A stretch of 64,000 nt of DNA, from NCBI GenBank assembly GCA_944393405.1, contig CALYAC010000003.1, positions 62,001-126,000 of the forward strand, written 5' to 3'. The notes below the pieces were generated by a model. That model was not told the origin of the DNA. It saw only the letters and a program-made list of their open reading frames with translations, and did not search any database. Position 1 is the first letter of the stretch; the number at the start of each line of letters is the position of its first letter. The translations under genes and the position numbers were made by a program. Shown here one piece after another: positions 18,109 to 28,100 of the stretch. This DNA is from an uncultured Clostridia bacterium. Lineage in GTDB: Bacteria; Bacillota_A; Clostridia; TANB77; CAG-508.

Positions 18109-19767
18109 CTATCTTAATGGTTCCTTTTCCTCTTTATATATTTTTAATTTAAGTAATATACTATATATTTTTGTTCCATATGGAATCATCATAATATCAT
18201 CTTTTGATAATGTTTTTGTAAATAATATTAATAAACAATATGATATTGCTCCTAATAATATAGATATCAATGTACTAATTGTATTTCCAAAGAACATACT
18301 TAAAATATTATATCCAAAATATACTATAATTCCCATTCCAGCTACTGAAATTACTGGCTTTACAATATGAGTCTTGAATTTAATATTCATATTAACACTT
18401 CCATTTAAAACTCTATAACATATTATAAATACAATTACTTGGTAAATAAACGAACTTATAGATGCACCATATATTCCTATATTTGGATTACTTATTAAAA
18501 TCATATTTAATATAAATTTAGTAACTGCTCCAAGTCCCGCTGCAATCGCCGGCACTTTTGATTTATTTACGCCATATAATCCACCTGTCATTGTCTGTGA
18601 AAGTGCTGTAAGTATCATTGATATTGATGCAATCATAAGTATTCCAGCTCCATCAGATGCTGTTGGATATATCATTTTTAATATTGGCTCTGCTAGGCTT
18701 AAAAAACCTATTCCACATGGTAAAATTATAATCAATGAAGCAAAAAATGAAAATGATAATCTTCTTGATGCTGTTTCGTTATCTTTTTTAGCTAAGGCTT
18801 CTGATATTGCTGGTGTTAATGCTGTAGAAAAAGCCAAATTAATTGCAAGAGGGAAACTTACTATAGTATCAACTTTTGATAATATTCCCGTTGCACTCAT
18901 TGCCGCCTGTTCTAATGCCTCTTTGGTCATATTAGCATTTTGTAATGAAATCTGTATACAATTGCTTACAGTTGCTGTATCTATTACTCCACTTATAACT
19001 GAAATAACTGAACTTATAGTTATTGGAATAGAAATGCCAAGTATTGTTTTTAACAATTCCTTATTAGATTTTTTCCTTTCAGGTGACTCCACTGAATTAC
19101 TTGTATCAATTTTATTACCTTTATAATAGCTGATTAAATATACAAATGTTATAATTATGGCTAGTGTTGTTGAAAGATTTCCTGCTGCTGCCATAATGTA
19201 TGTATCTTTTCCTATACAAGCATATACAAATGTTATAGTTAATACACAGTTTAAGAATTGCTCCAATGTTTGTGATACACTAGTTGGCTTCATGTCTTGT
19301 TGTCCTGAAAAATATCCTCTAAATACTGCAGACATTGCCACAAATAATATAGCAGGTGATAATACTTTCATAACATATGCTACATCTGGAACATTTAATA
19401 TATTAGTTGCAATAAAATCTGCGCCTACAAACAATCCTATTGATAATACAAATCCTAAAATCGAGAAAAATCTAAAAGCGACTTTAAAAATTCTTTGAGC
19501 ACCTTTTGTATCTCCGATTGCTATTCTTTCTGCTACTAATTTAGATATTACACTTGGTATTCCTATTGATGAAAGAGTAAGTAAAAGTGAATATATTTGA
19601 TATCCTGCTGCATAATAACCAAGTCCTGTATCTCCAAACCCTTCTATATTTGTAATAACTAATTTATATATGAATCCTAATAATTTAATTAATACTTGAG
19701 AACAAATTAATATTACTACATTTTTCATAAAAGAGTTTTGAGTCTTTTTTAATCTTTTTCCTTTCAA
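18109..19767 (-). CDS. SpoVB/MurJ-like polysaccharide or lipid II flippase (MOP superfamily)
   Basis: 552 residues with about 14 hydrophobic helices. The N-terminus (SFMKNVVILICSQVLIKLLGFIYK) and the YYAAGYQIYSLLLTLSSIGIPSVISKLV segment are typical of the SpoVB/YtgP branch of lipid-linked oligosaccharide flippases, which move cell-wall precursors across the membrane. The start is a TTG at 19767, about 10 bases after AGGAGAAG. Downstream is DUF1294, upstream an ATP-grasp enzyme. Whether it acts in vegetative wall synthesis or in spore cortex synthesis cannot be told from sequence. Confidence 0.88.
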   Translation of the reverse strand: MKGKRLKKTQNSFMKNVVILICSQVLIKLLGFIYKLVITNIEGFGDTGLGYYAAGYQIYSLLLTLSSIGIPSVISKLVAERIAIGDTKGAQRIFKVAFRFFSILGFVLSIGLFVGADFIATNILNVPDVAYVMKVLSPAILFVAMSAVFRGYFSGQQDMKPTSVSQTLEQFLNCVLTITFVYACIGKDTYIMAAAGNLSTTLAIIITFVYLISYYKGNKIDTSNSVESPERKKSNKELLKTILGISIPITISSVISVISGVIDTATVSNCIQISLQNANMTKEALEQAAMSATGILSKVDTIVSFPLAINLAFSTALTPAISEALAKKDNETASRRLSFSFFASLIIILPCGIGFLSLAEPILKMIYPTASDGAGILMIASISMILTALSQTMTGGLYGVNKSKVPAIAAGLGAVTKFILNMILISNPNIGIYGASISSFIYQVIVFIICYRVLNGSVNMNIKFKTHIVKPVISVAGMGIIVYFGYNILSMFFGNTISTLISILLGAISYCLLILFTKTLSKDDIMMIPYGTKIYSILLKLKIYKEEKEPLR

Positions 19768-19841
19768 AACTAATCTTCTCCTAATTTATATCATTAAAAA
19801 TTTGTTACTCTCTTATTTTTTCTACAAGTTGATAATATTTA

Positions 19842-20837
19842 TTATATATTAAACTTTGGCATCATACCTATTTTATTTGGTGTATGCCCAGGAAGTTGAT
19901 ATATGTCATGTCCTGGAAATTCATTTCCTTCAACAAAAATAGGTCCATTTGGTGTAAAACATACATCCCATCCTATATATCCCATTTGTGGAACAACTTT
20001 AGAAGCTTCTTTGCACATTTCTATAGCTTTATCCCAATCTGGAAATTTAAATCCTTTTATTCTTGCTCCTGTTTTTGGATGAGTCTCATATAAATTTTTG
20101 TTTTTATCAATTGCCCTATCCATAACCTCTCCTGTAACTTCATTTACCGGAGCAACCATACCTCCACTATTAAAGTTATCTACAAATTTTCCATTACCAA
20201 TTCTAAAATATGCACAAATAACATGTGGTACTCCATCTTTTAAAATTGTAACAACTCTAACAGTATTGATTGCATCAGGATAAATTTTACTTACATCTGG
20301 ATGTTGCTTAATAACTTCTTCTAATTCAAAATTATTGTTTCCTTCAATTAATTTATTATATACATCATCTAAAGAGTTGTAATCATTAGTATTAATTTTT
20401 TCGATTCCATGTCCACAGCCACCATCTATAGGTTTTGCCATAAATTCATTATGTTTTTCCATAAAAGCTATAACGCTTTCTTTAGGAGAATCCTTTACAC
20501 TAATCCAATCTCTTTTTATATAATCTTTAAATAGTTCATTAAATTCATTTTTATTTTCAAATATATGAAAATATGATTTATCATTATACTTACTAACTAA
20601 TTCGTTATTTCTTCCTCTAGTTATATAAGTATCACGTTGTTTAGCATTTAAATTATACATTTCAAATAAATCATAATCCATATATCCAGCACCATATTTC
20701 ATAGCACATCTTTGCATATCAAATAATAGATAAATTCTAGATTTTCCTGTTTTTTTATGTATTGATTTTATCTTATCAAACATGGCTTTTTTATCCATTG
20801 ATTTTATTCTTTTTAATACATATCTAAGATTTCCCAT
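19842..20837 (-). CDS. Sugar-transfer-associated ATP-grasp protein
   Basis: 331 residues. The ATP-grasp core is visible: FMAKPIDGGCGHGIEKI (nucleotide loop), FELEEVIKQHPDVSKIYPDAINTVRVVT, and the C-terminal metal-binding IGWDVCFTPNGPIFVEGNEFPG. This matches the ATPgrasp_ST family (PF14397 type), commonly found in polysaccharide and cell-surface gene clusters. It probably ligates a carboxylate to an amine or hydroxyl of a surface precursor; the substrate is unknown. The position next to the flippase supports an envelope role. Confidence 0.85.
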   Translation of the reverse strand: MGNLRYVLKRIKSMDKKAMFDKIKSIHKKTGKSRIYLLFDMQRCAMKYGAGYMDYDLFEMYNLNAKQRDTYITRGRNNELVSKYNDKSYFHIFENKNEFNELFKDYIKRDWISVKDSPKESVIAFMEKHNEFMAKPIDGGCGHGIEKINTNDYNSLDDVYNKLIEGNNNFELEEVIKQHPDVSKIYPDAINTVRVVTILKDGVPHVICAYFRIGNGKFVDNFNSGGMVAPVNEVTGEVMDRAIDKNKNLYETHPKTGARIKGFKFPDWDKAIEMCKEASKVVPQMGYIGWDVCFTPNGPIFVEGNEFPGHDIYQLPGHTPNKIGMMPKFNI

Positions 20838-20894
20838 TTTTTTTCCTCCAAACTTTGTTCCTTTGTTTAATTTAGTTATATACTTTTTTTTTAA

Positions 20895-22277
20895 CTAAAA
20901 TTCTATTTTTTCTTGAAGCCAATTTTCTAATTCGTCAATTTTTACTCTTACTTGTTCCATTGTGTCCCTATCTCTTATAGTTACAGAATTATCTTCTATA
21001 GTATCAAAGTCTATTGTAACACAATATGGTGTTCCAATTTCATCTTCTCTTCTATATCTTTTACCAATGCTTCCTGCTTCATCATAATCACACATGAATT
21101 TCTTAGATAATTTTTCATATACTTCCTCAGCTTTTTCGCTTAACTTTTTAGAAAGTGGTAAAACTGCTACTTTATATGGAGCTAGAGCTGGATGTAAATG
21201 TAAAACAGTTCTTACATCTCCTTCTGCGATTTCTTCTTCATCATAGCTATTACATAAGAATGCTAAAGCTACTCTATCACATCCAAGAGATGGTTCTATA
21301 CAATATGGCACATATTTTTCATTTGTCTCTGGATCTAAATATGTCATATCCTCTTTAGAATGTTTCATATGTTGTGTCAAATCATAATCTGTTCTATCTG
21401 CAATACCCCATAATTCTCCCCATCCAAATGGGAATGCAAATTCTATATCAGTTGTACCATTACTATAATGTGAAAGCTCTTCTTTTGAATGATCTCTTAA
21501 TCTAATATTTTCTTTTTTCATACCTAGGTTTAATAACCAATTTTCACAAAAAGATTTCCAGTATTTATGCCATTCTAAATCCGTACCAGGTTTGCAGAAA
21601 AATTCAAGTTCCATTTGCTCAAATTCACGTGTTCTAAATGTAAAGTTTCCTGGAGTAATTTCATTTCTAAATGCTTTACCTATTTGAGCAATACCCATAG
21701 GTAGTTTTCTCCTTGTTGTACGCATTACATTTTTAAAATTTACAAATATTCCTTGTGCTGTTTCAGGTCTTAAATATATTTCTGATTTACTATCTTCTGT
21801 AACACCTTGATATGTTTTAAACATTAAATTAAATTTACGAATATCTGTAAAATTTTCTTTACCACAATTTGGACAAGTAATATGATTTTCTTTTATGAAG
21901 TTAATCATTGCTTCATCGCTCATTCCATCAGCAATCATGTCTTTTCCTTGATTATGTGCCCATTCTTCAATTAATTTATCTGCTCTATGTCTTGTTTTAC
22001 ATTCTTTGCAATCTATTAATGGATCTGAAAAGTTCCCAACATGACCAGATGCGACCCATACTTCTGGATTCATTAAAATAGCTGCATCTAGTCCAACATT
22101 ATACTTGCTTTCTTGAACAAATTTTTTCATCCATGCTTTTTTAATATTGTTTTTTAATTCAACTCCTAAAGGTCCATAGTCCCAAGTATTTGCAAGACCT
22201 CCATAAATTTCAGAACCAGGATAAATATATCCTCTGTTTTTACATAGTGCTACTAGTGTGTCCATTGATTTTAACAT
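20895..22277 (-). CDS. glyS: Glycyl-tRNA synthetase, single-chain alpha2 type
   Basis: 460 residues. It charges tRNA-Gly. This is the eukaryote/archaea-like dimeric enzyme, not the bacterial alpha2beta2 form. Class II motifs are visible: [12 protein letters not shown] near the start, motif 2 [25 protein letters not shown] (around residues 209-233), and motif 3 [10 protein letters not shown]. The C-terminal anticodon-binding domain starts at [10 protein letters not shown]. Expression is controlled by the T-box leader upstream. Because glycine codons are the landing codons of the frame breaks noted in this window, glycine-tRNA biology here deserves attention. Confidence 0.97.
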   Translation of the reverse strand: MLKSMDTLVALCKNRGYIYPGSEIYGGLANTWDYGPLGVELKNNIKKAWMKKFVQESKYNVGLDAAILMNPEVWVASGHVGNFSDPLIDCKECKTRHRADKLIEEWAHNQGKDMIADGMSDEAMINFIKENHITCPNCGKENFTDIRKFNLMFKTYQGVTEDSKSEIYLRPETAQGIFVNFKNVMRTTRRKLPMGIAQIGKAFRNEITPGNFTFRTREFEQMELEFFCKPGTDLEWHKYWKSFCENWLLNLGMKKENIRLRDHSKEELSHYSNGTTDIEFAFPFGWGELWGIADRTDYDLTQHMKHSKEDMTYLDPETNEKYVPYCIEPSLGCDRVALAFLCNSYDEEEIAEGDVRTVLHLHPALAPYKVAVLPLSKKLSEKAEEVYEKLSKKFMCDYDEAGSIGKRYRREDEIGTPYCVTIDFDTIEDNSVTIRDRDTMEQVRVKIDELENWLQEKIEF

Positions 22278-22299
22278 AAAAATTCCTCCCTTTAATTTT

Positions 22300-22609
22300 A
22301 TTTGCTAATATATGAAAGTTTTTATATATGAAAATTAATATATAAGATGTTAATCTTAATAAATTAAAATCAAAAAAACTTTCATACCTAGCATTTTTTT
22401 AATAGCTAGGGACGAAAGTTATATTCCGCGTTTCCACCCTAATTCTTAAAACTCAGATCATATTAAAATTAATCGAAGTTTTAAGCACCTTAATTTGGTA
22501 TGTTACTCCAAAGCTCCCCATATGCATTTATTATTGGTCTTCCACCATCACCAATTCTCTAAAAATAAATGTTATCATATTTTTTCTTTTTCACAGTAAC
22601 TATTTTATT
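22300..22609 (-). ncRNA. T-box riboswitch leader of glyS (glycine)
   Basis: The minus strand carries the conserved antiterminator box AGGGTGGAAACGCGG around 22423-22437. An intrinsic terminator follows (CTTTCGTCCCTAGC / GCTAGGTATGAAAG, then seven T) at about 22368-22410. A stem I closes GTTACT with AGTAAC, and GGTGATGGTGGAAGACCAAT forms the middle part. A GGA triplet at 22509-22507, just before the closing strand of stem I, is the likely specifier, matching glycine. Uncharged tRNA-Gly should stabilise the antiterminator and allow glyS transcription. The specifier assignment is inference from position. Confidence 0.88.
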
Positions 22610-22615
22610 GTCAAT

Positions 22616-22644
22616 ATTATATGCTCTTGTTTTAGAATTGTCAA
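22616..22644 (-). promoter_or_regulatory. Promoter of the glyS T-box transcript
   Basis: Minus strand TTGACA, 17 bases, TATAAT, just upstream of the T-box leader. Confidence 0.85.
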
Positions 22645-22825
22645 GATATATTTTAGTAGTTTTAAAGATTAGATTTTAAAACATTTTTAATTTTTTAAAT
22701 ATTTTAATTAATTTAAAACTTTATTTTATTATCAGACTTTATTCTACTTTTTTATCAAACTTTACTAATTTTAAATTATATTATGACATTATGTTACATT
22801 ATTATTCTTTTTTCTTAATTTTCAA

Positions 22826-22905
22826 TTGTCCACATACATGTGGATAATGTGGATAACTCTGTGAATAACTACAAATAGTGGGTTTCATTTTCGATATTTT
22901 CCACA
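22826..22905. promoter_or_regulatory. Cluster of DnaA boxes in an intergenic region
   Basis: Within 43 bases: TTGTCCACA (22826-22834), TGTGGATAA (22839-22847), a second TGTGGATAA directly abutting it (22848-22856) and TGTGAATAA (22860-22868). A further TTTTCCACAT lies near 22896. TTATCCACA (reverse complement TGTGGATAA) is the consensus DnaA box. The 22.3-23.0 kb gap is very AT-rich. dnaA and dnaN are not in the window, so this may be a DnaA-titration or regulatory cluster, or part of an origin. An open frame of 67 codons covering this stretch looks spurious. Confidence 0.7.
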
Positions 22906-22984
22906 TTAATATTTGAAATATTTTATGCAAACTATTTTTTTGTAATTTTTTGTTCTTTATTAAAGGTATTATGTATAATAGAAA

Positions 22985-23011
22985 ATAAAGGTAGGATTCC
23001 CCCACCTTTAT
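22985..23011 (-). terminator. Terminator after the radical SAM gene at 23 kb
   Basis: AAAGGTGGG / CCTACCTTT stem with a short loop, followed by ATTTTC on the minus strand. Confidence 0.75.
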
Positions 23012-23015
23012 ACAT

Positions 23016-24080
23016 CTAGATTTCTATCCATTGCTTCATTGTTTCAAATCTTTTCTTAATTGTTGGTAAGTCTTCATCATTTTCCATGTTCTTCAAGAAT
23101 TCTTCTCTACATTTGCAATGAATTTCTTTAATGTTCTTTAGCAACTCTTTTCTTTTGTATCCACTTCTTTCTACATAGAATTTCTCGTAAAAAGCCTGCA
23201 ATTCATCGTGACATTCATCACAGGAGTATGGATAAACAATTCTTTGTTTTCCGTCAAAAACGTTTTCTCTGTTTCCCCACCAGGAAATTGAAATTCTATC
23301 AAGATATTCTACTTCTATTCTGTCTAATACCTCTACAAACTCCCAATGATTGATTGGAATATATTTTCCTATTCTATATAAATCACCTAACAAAGTAAAA
23401 GTTTTTACATTAATAGGAAAAAGCACACAAGTTGTCTCTTTTGGACAATTCTTAACAGTCCATTTTACCGAATTTAGTGTATCTTGAATCTGTTCTTTTT
23501 CAGAAAGCATCGGTGCTCCTGTAATAAAATTTAATTCACAATATATTCCATGTTCATACGCTTTATATATAACAGTTAAAAGAGCATCAAAATTAATATC
23601 TTTGTTATATAATAAGAGAACATCGGGATTTACTGATTCTACACCAAATTCAAATTCAACCTGCTTATTATTAAGCATTGAATCGATTTCTTCAAGAACT
23701 TCATCTGTAATAGTAGTGTAATGTGTTTCTATTATCACATTACTTATACATTTACAAGAAGAAATCTTTTTGTAAATTTTTCTTCTAAGATTTTTTGATA
23801 CCTCTCGTTCATCTAAAAAACTTCCAGATGCTTCTAAAACAACATACTTAGTATTTTCTGGAAATTGTAATTCTTCTAATTCCTTTTCAGCTTCTTTTTC
23901 ATCGAAGAAATCACAAAATCCATAATCACACATTGAGCAAGCTCTATTGCAGCCAATTGTAGCAAAATATAATTGATAAGTATTGCCTCCTGTCCAAATT
24001 AAATTTACTGATGGATGAAATTGTTTTAGTTTGCTTCTTTGCCGCAATTTCCATATTCTTTCTGTTATTATTTTATCCAT
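23016..24080 (-). CDS. Radical SAM protein
   Basis: About 354 residues from ATG 24080, chosen because AGAGGAGAATAAT lies directly before it; an in-frame start 51 bases further up lacks a ribosome site. The cluster motif C-x3-C-x2-C is seen as CNRACSMC in FATIGCNRACSMCDYG. A VESVNPDVLLLYNKD region and the cysteine-rich C-terminal half (YSCDECHDE, CKCREEF) suggest a second metal-binding part, as in some tRNA-modifying radical SAM enzymes (archaeosine RaSEA-like). Specificity unknown. It contains one in-frame CGG (TTG CGG CAA) that must be read as Arg for the frame to stay open. Confidence 0.82.
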   Translation of the reverse strand: MDKIITERIWKLRQRSKLKQFHPSVNLIWTGGNTYQLYFATIGCNRACSMCDYGFCDFFDEKEAEKELEELQFPENTKYVVLEASGSFLDEREVSKNLRRKIYKKISSCKCISNVIIETHYTTITDEVLEEIDSMLNNKQVEFEFGVESVNPDVLLLYNKDINFDALLTVIYKAYEHGIYCELNFITGAPMLSEKEQIQDTLNSVKWTVKNCPKETTCVLFPINVKTFTLLGDLYRIGKYIPINHWEFVEVLDRIEVEYLDRISISWWGNRENVFDGKQRIVYPYSCDECHDELQAFYEKFYVERSGYKRKELLKNIKEIHCKCREEFLKNMENDEDLPTIKKRFETMKQWIEI

Positions 24081-24152
24081 ATTATTCTCCTCTCTTCTGA
24101 ATTGACTTACAAACAATTTAAAATTTATCAATTATATTATATATTTTCTTTA

Positions 24153-24200
24153 TATCAAAAAAGCAACTTTTCTAATATTAAAAAAGTTGCTTTTTTGATA
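24153..24200 (-). terminator. Terminator after the AraC regulator gene
   Basis: Long inverted repeat TATCAAAAAAGCAACTTTT / AAAAAGTTGCTTTTTTGATA with a 9-base loop and T-runs. Confidence 0.85.
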
Positions 24201-24263
24201 TTTTATTTTTTATATTTTTATTTTTTATATTCTTATTTTTATATTTTATATAAATATTTATTC

Positions 24264-25088
24264 TTATTTTTTAGTCTTTATTATAGGAATGTGTATATAT
24301 GTAGTTTCATCAATATATTCTTCAATATCAGGTGATCTATCAACATTATACCCAAATTCACTTATAAAGTTTTTATAAATCTTTTTTGTAAATTCAGAAA
24401 TTTCATCTGCATTAATACTTTTTAATTTAAATACAAGATAATCTTTATTCAAAATTTCTATTTTCTTACCATTTTTAATTTTTTCTTTTGTTGCAACATA
24501 ATATTTTGCAGAACCATTTTGATTTTGAGATAAGTTATCATATTCAACAACTCCATAATCAAAATTTATACTATCTCCATATTTATCTATTGTTTCTTTC
24601 CAAAGTTTATTCGCATATTTAGGAATTTCAAAAACCTTAATCTCATTAGTACTTATTCCATATAACTCCAAACTAAGATTATTTACTTCTTTATATTCAA
24701 ATTCTATTGTACTATCAGATACATCATTAAAGCTAAGTACAGGGAATAATTTTATAAAATCTTGGTTCTTTTTAATATCTTTAGGATTAAATCCCATCAT
24801 TTTCTTAAAAGCTCTAGAAAAACTTATACCAGAATCATAGCCATATTTTACCGCAACATCAATTACTTTAGAATTACTATTAATAAGTTCCATTGCAGCC
24901 ATACTTAATCTTCTTTTTCTAATATATTCTGTAAGAGACATATTAGTAATAAAAAGGAAAATTCTACAAAGAGTATATTCATTGACAGCTAATATTCTTG
25001 CAAGTTTATCATATTCTATTTTCTCAGTTAGATGTTTTTCTATATATTGAACCAACTCATTTAATCTATCATTACTATCTTTATACAT
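24264..25088 (-). CDS. AraC-family regulator with effector-binding domain
   Basis: 274 residues. Residues 8-105 form a double helix-turn-helix of the AraC type (EKIEYDKLARILAVNEYTLCRIF, then KVIDVAVKYGYDSGISFSRAFKKMMGFNPKDIKK). Residues about 130-274 look like a GyrI-like or integron-associated effector domain (SLELYGISTNEIKVFEIPKYANKLWKE...YIDETTYIHIPI), which binds small molecules or drugs in relatives such as Rob and BmrR-type regulators. It is monocistronic and AT-rich. The regulon is unknown; 57 bases separate its start from the polC stop, on the same strand. Confidence 0.88.
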   Translation of the reverse strand: MYKDSNDRLNELVQYIEKHLTEKIEYDKLARILAVNEYTLCRIFLFITNMSLTEYIRKRRLSMAAMELINSNSKVIDVAVKYGYDSGISFSRAFKKMMGFNPKDIKKNQDFIKLFPVLSFNDVSDSTIEFEYKEVNNLSLELYGISTNEIKVFEIPKYANKLWKETIDKYGDSINFDYGVVEYDNLSQNQNGSAKYYVATKEKIKNGKKIEILNKDYLVFKLKSINADEISEFTKKIYKNFISEFGYNVDRSPDIEEYIDETTYIHIPIIKTKK

Positions 25089-25145
25089 CTATTATTACTC
25101 CTTTTATTTTTAGCTTTAAATGCTTTTTACTAAATCTTCCAAACT

Positions 25146-28100
25146 TTATCCAAATAAACTCATTTGATTACTTTGACTCATACCTTTTAGACATCCTACT
25201 CTATCTAATAATTCTATTACTGATTTTCCTATTTTAGAACGTATTTTCATATCATCTATAGACATGAATTTTCCATCTTTTTTTGCATCATCTATTCCTT
25301 CTGCTGCAACTGTTCCTAAGCCAGGAATGCTATTTAGTGGAGGACGTATTCCGTCTTCTTCTACTAAAAATTTAGTTGCATGTGATTTATATAAATCTAT
25401 TGGTAAAAAATTAATACCTCTTTCATACATTTCAAGCACAAGTTCTAAAATAGCATACATATTTTTATCCTTTGTAGTAGCACTATTACCTGCTAAATCA
25501 ATTTCTTTCATTTTATTTAATACTTTTTCTTTACCATAACACATTATATCACTATCGAATTCATCAGCTCTTATTGTAAAATATGCAGCATAATATGCTT
25601 TGGGCTCGTGTACTTTAAACCATGCAATTCTAAAAGCATTTGTTACATACGCTGCTGCGTGAGCTTTAGGGAACATATATTTAATTTTTTCACAAGATTT
25701 TATATACCATTCTGGTACATCATGTTCTCTCATAAGCGCTACAAACTCAGCCCATTTTTCTGGATCCTTTAATGCTTTTCCTTTACGAACAGTTTCCATT
25801 ATTTTAAATGCTTTATTTGGTGGAAGTCCTTTCTTTATAAGATAAATCATAATATCATCACGACAACATATAGCTTCATTTAATGTTACTGTTCCTTCAT
25901 CAATTAAGCTTTGCGCATTTCCAAGCCATACATCAGTACCATGTGACAAACCAGATATACGTATTAATTCATCAAATGTAGTAGGTTTTGTATCTACAAG
26001 CATTCCTCTAACAAATTTAGTACCAAACTCCGGAATTCCGATAACTTCCTACTTTTGACTTAATTTGTTCAGGTGTAACTCCGAAGAGCATCTGTTGAAC
26101 TAAATATAGACATTGTTTCTTTGTCATCAAGTGGTACTTTTGTTGGATCTATTCCGGTTATGTCAAAAAGCATTCTTATCATTGTTGGATCATCGTGTCC
26201 TAGTATATCAAGTTTAAGTAAGTTCTGGTCTATTGAGTGATAATCAAAATGTGTAGTTATAATATCAGAATTTGGATCATCTGCAGGATGTTGAACTGGA
26301 CAAAATTCATATATTTCTCTTCCTTTTGGAACAACTATAATTCCTCCTGGGTGCTGTCCTGTTGTTCTCTTTATTCCTGTACATCCTTTAGCTATTCTTA
26401 AAACTTCAGCATTATTTATTGGTATTCCTCTTTCTTCATAGTATTTCTTCACATACCCATAAGCTGTTTTATCAGCCACTGTACCAACAGTACCTGCTTT
26501 AAATGTTGTGCCTTTACCAAATATTACCTCTGTATATCTATGTGCTTTTGCTTGATATTCTCCAGAAAAGTTTAAGTCAATATCTGGCTCTTTATCTCCA
26601 TTAAATCCAAGGAATGTCTCAAATGGTATATCTATTCCATCTTTTACCATTTTTGTTCCACATTTAGGGCAGTCTTTATCTGGAAGGTCAAATCCACAAG
26701 CATATCCATAATCAGTAAAATCAGAATACTTACATTTAGGACATCTATAATGAGGTGGAAGTGAGTTAACTTCTGTTATACCAGTCATGTTAGCAACAAA
26801 TGAAGAACCAACAGATCCTCTTGATCCAACTATATAACCATCTTCATTTGATTTCCACACTAATTTTTGAGCTATAATGTACATAACTGAGAATCCATTT
26901 TTTATAATTGAGTTTAGCTCTTTATCTAATCTCTCTTGAACTAAATCAGGTAATGGATCTCCATATAACTCATGTGCTTTATTATATGCTATATCTTTAA
27001 TTGTTTGTTCACATCCATCAATATGTGGTGCACATTTTTCTGGTGAAATTGGACTTATTTTTTCACACATATCCGCAATTTTATTTGTATTTGTTACTAC
27101 AACTTCATATGCTTTTTCTTCACCTAAATATTCGAATTCTTTAAGCATTTCCTCTGTTGTACGAAGATAAAGTGGTGCTTGTTCATCTGCATCATCATAT
27201 CCTTGTCCTGCCATTAAAATACGTCTATATATTTCATCTTGTGGATCCATAAAATGAACATCACAAGTTGCAACTACCGGTTTTCCAAGTTTGTCTCCTA
27301 GTTCTACTATCTTTTTATTTATATCCTGAAGTGATTTTATATCTGGTACAGTTCCATTTCTAACCATAAACATATTATTTCCAATTGGTTGAATTTCTAA
27401 ATAATCATAATCAGCTGCTATAGCTTCTATTTCTTCATCTGTTTTTCCTGCTACGATAGCTCTATAAATTTCACCTTGTTCACATGCACTTCCAAGTATT
27501 AATCCTTCTGAGTATTCTTTATATAAAGACTTAAGTATACGTGGTTTTTTATAAAAATAATTTACATGTGAAAAAGAAATTAATTTATATAAGTTTTTTA
27601 ATCCAACATAATCTTTAGCTAGAATTATCGCATGATATGTTGGAAGTCTTCTAAAGTCAGTACTTCCTGCACAAAGTCTATCTATATCTTCTATTTTCTT
27701 AGCACCTTTTTCTTTAAGCATATCAAGCATTACTCTGAAAACTTTAACAGTTGTATCAACATCATCTAATGCTCTATGTGCTACTTCTACTTTAATTCCT
27801 AAATTTTCTGCAATTATTCCTAATTTGTATTTTTTAAAATCTGGAAATAATTCTTTTGATAATCTTAAAGTATCTAAATATGTATTATCTAAAGTATATC
27901 CTAATTCTTTTGCATTATATTTTAGAAAACCTATATCAAAATCTGCATTATGTGCTACTAAAATACTGTCTCCAATAAATTCAAGCATTTTAGGAAACAC
28001 CTTATCTATTGTTTCTGCATTTTTTACCATATCATCAGTAATATTAGTAACTTCAACTACTCTTTGTGGTATTGGTTTTTCTGGATTTACAAAACAAGAG

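Noticed and set aside
22802..23005. 67-codon minus-strand open frame
   Set aside because: It covers the DnaA-box cluster, has no ribosome site and a low-complexity translation; chance frame in AT-rich DNA.
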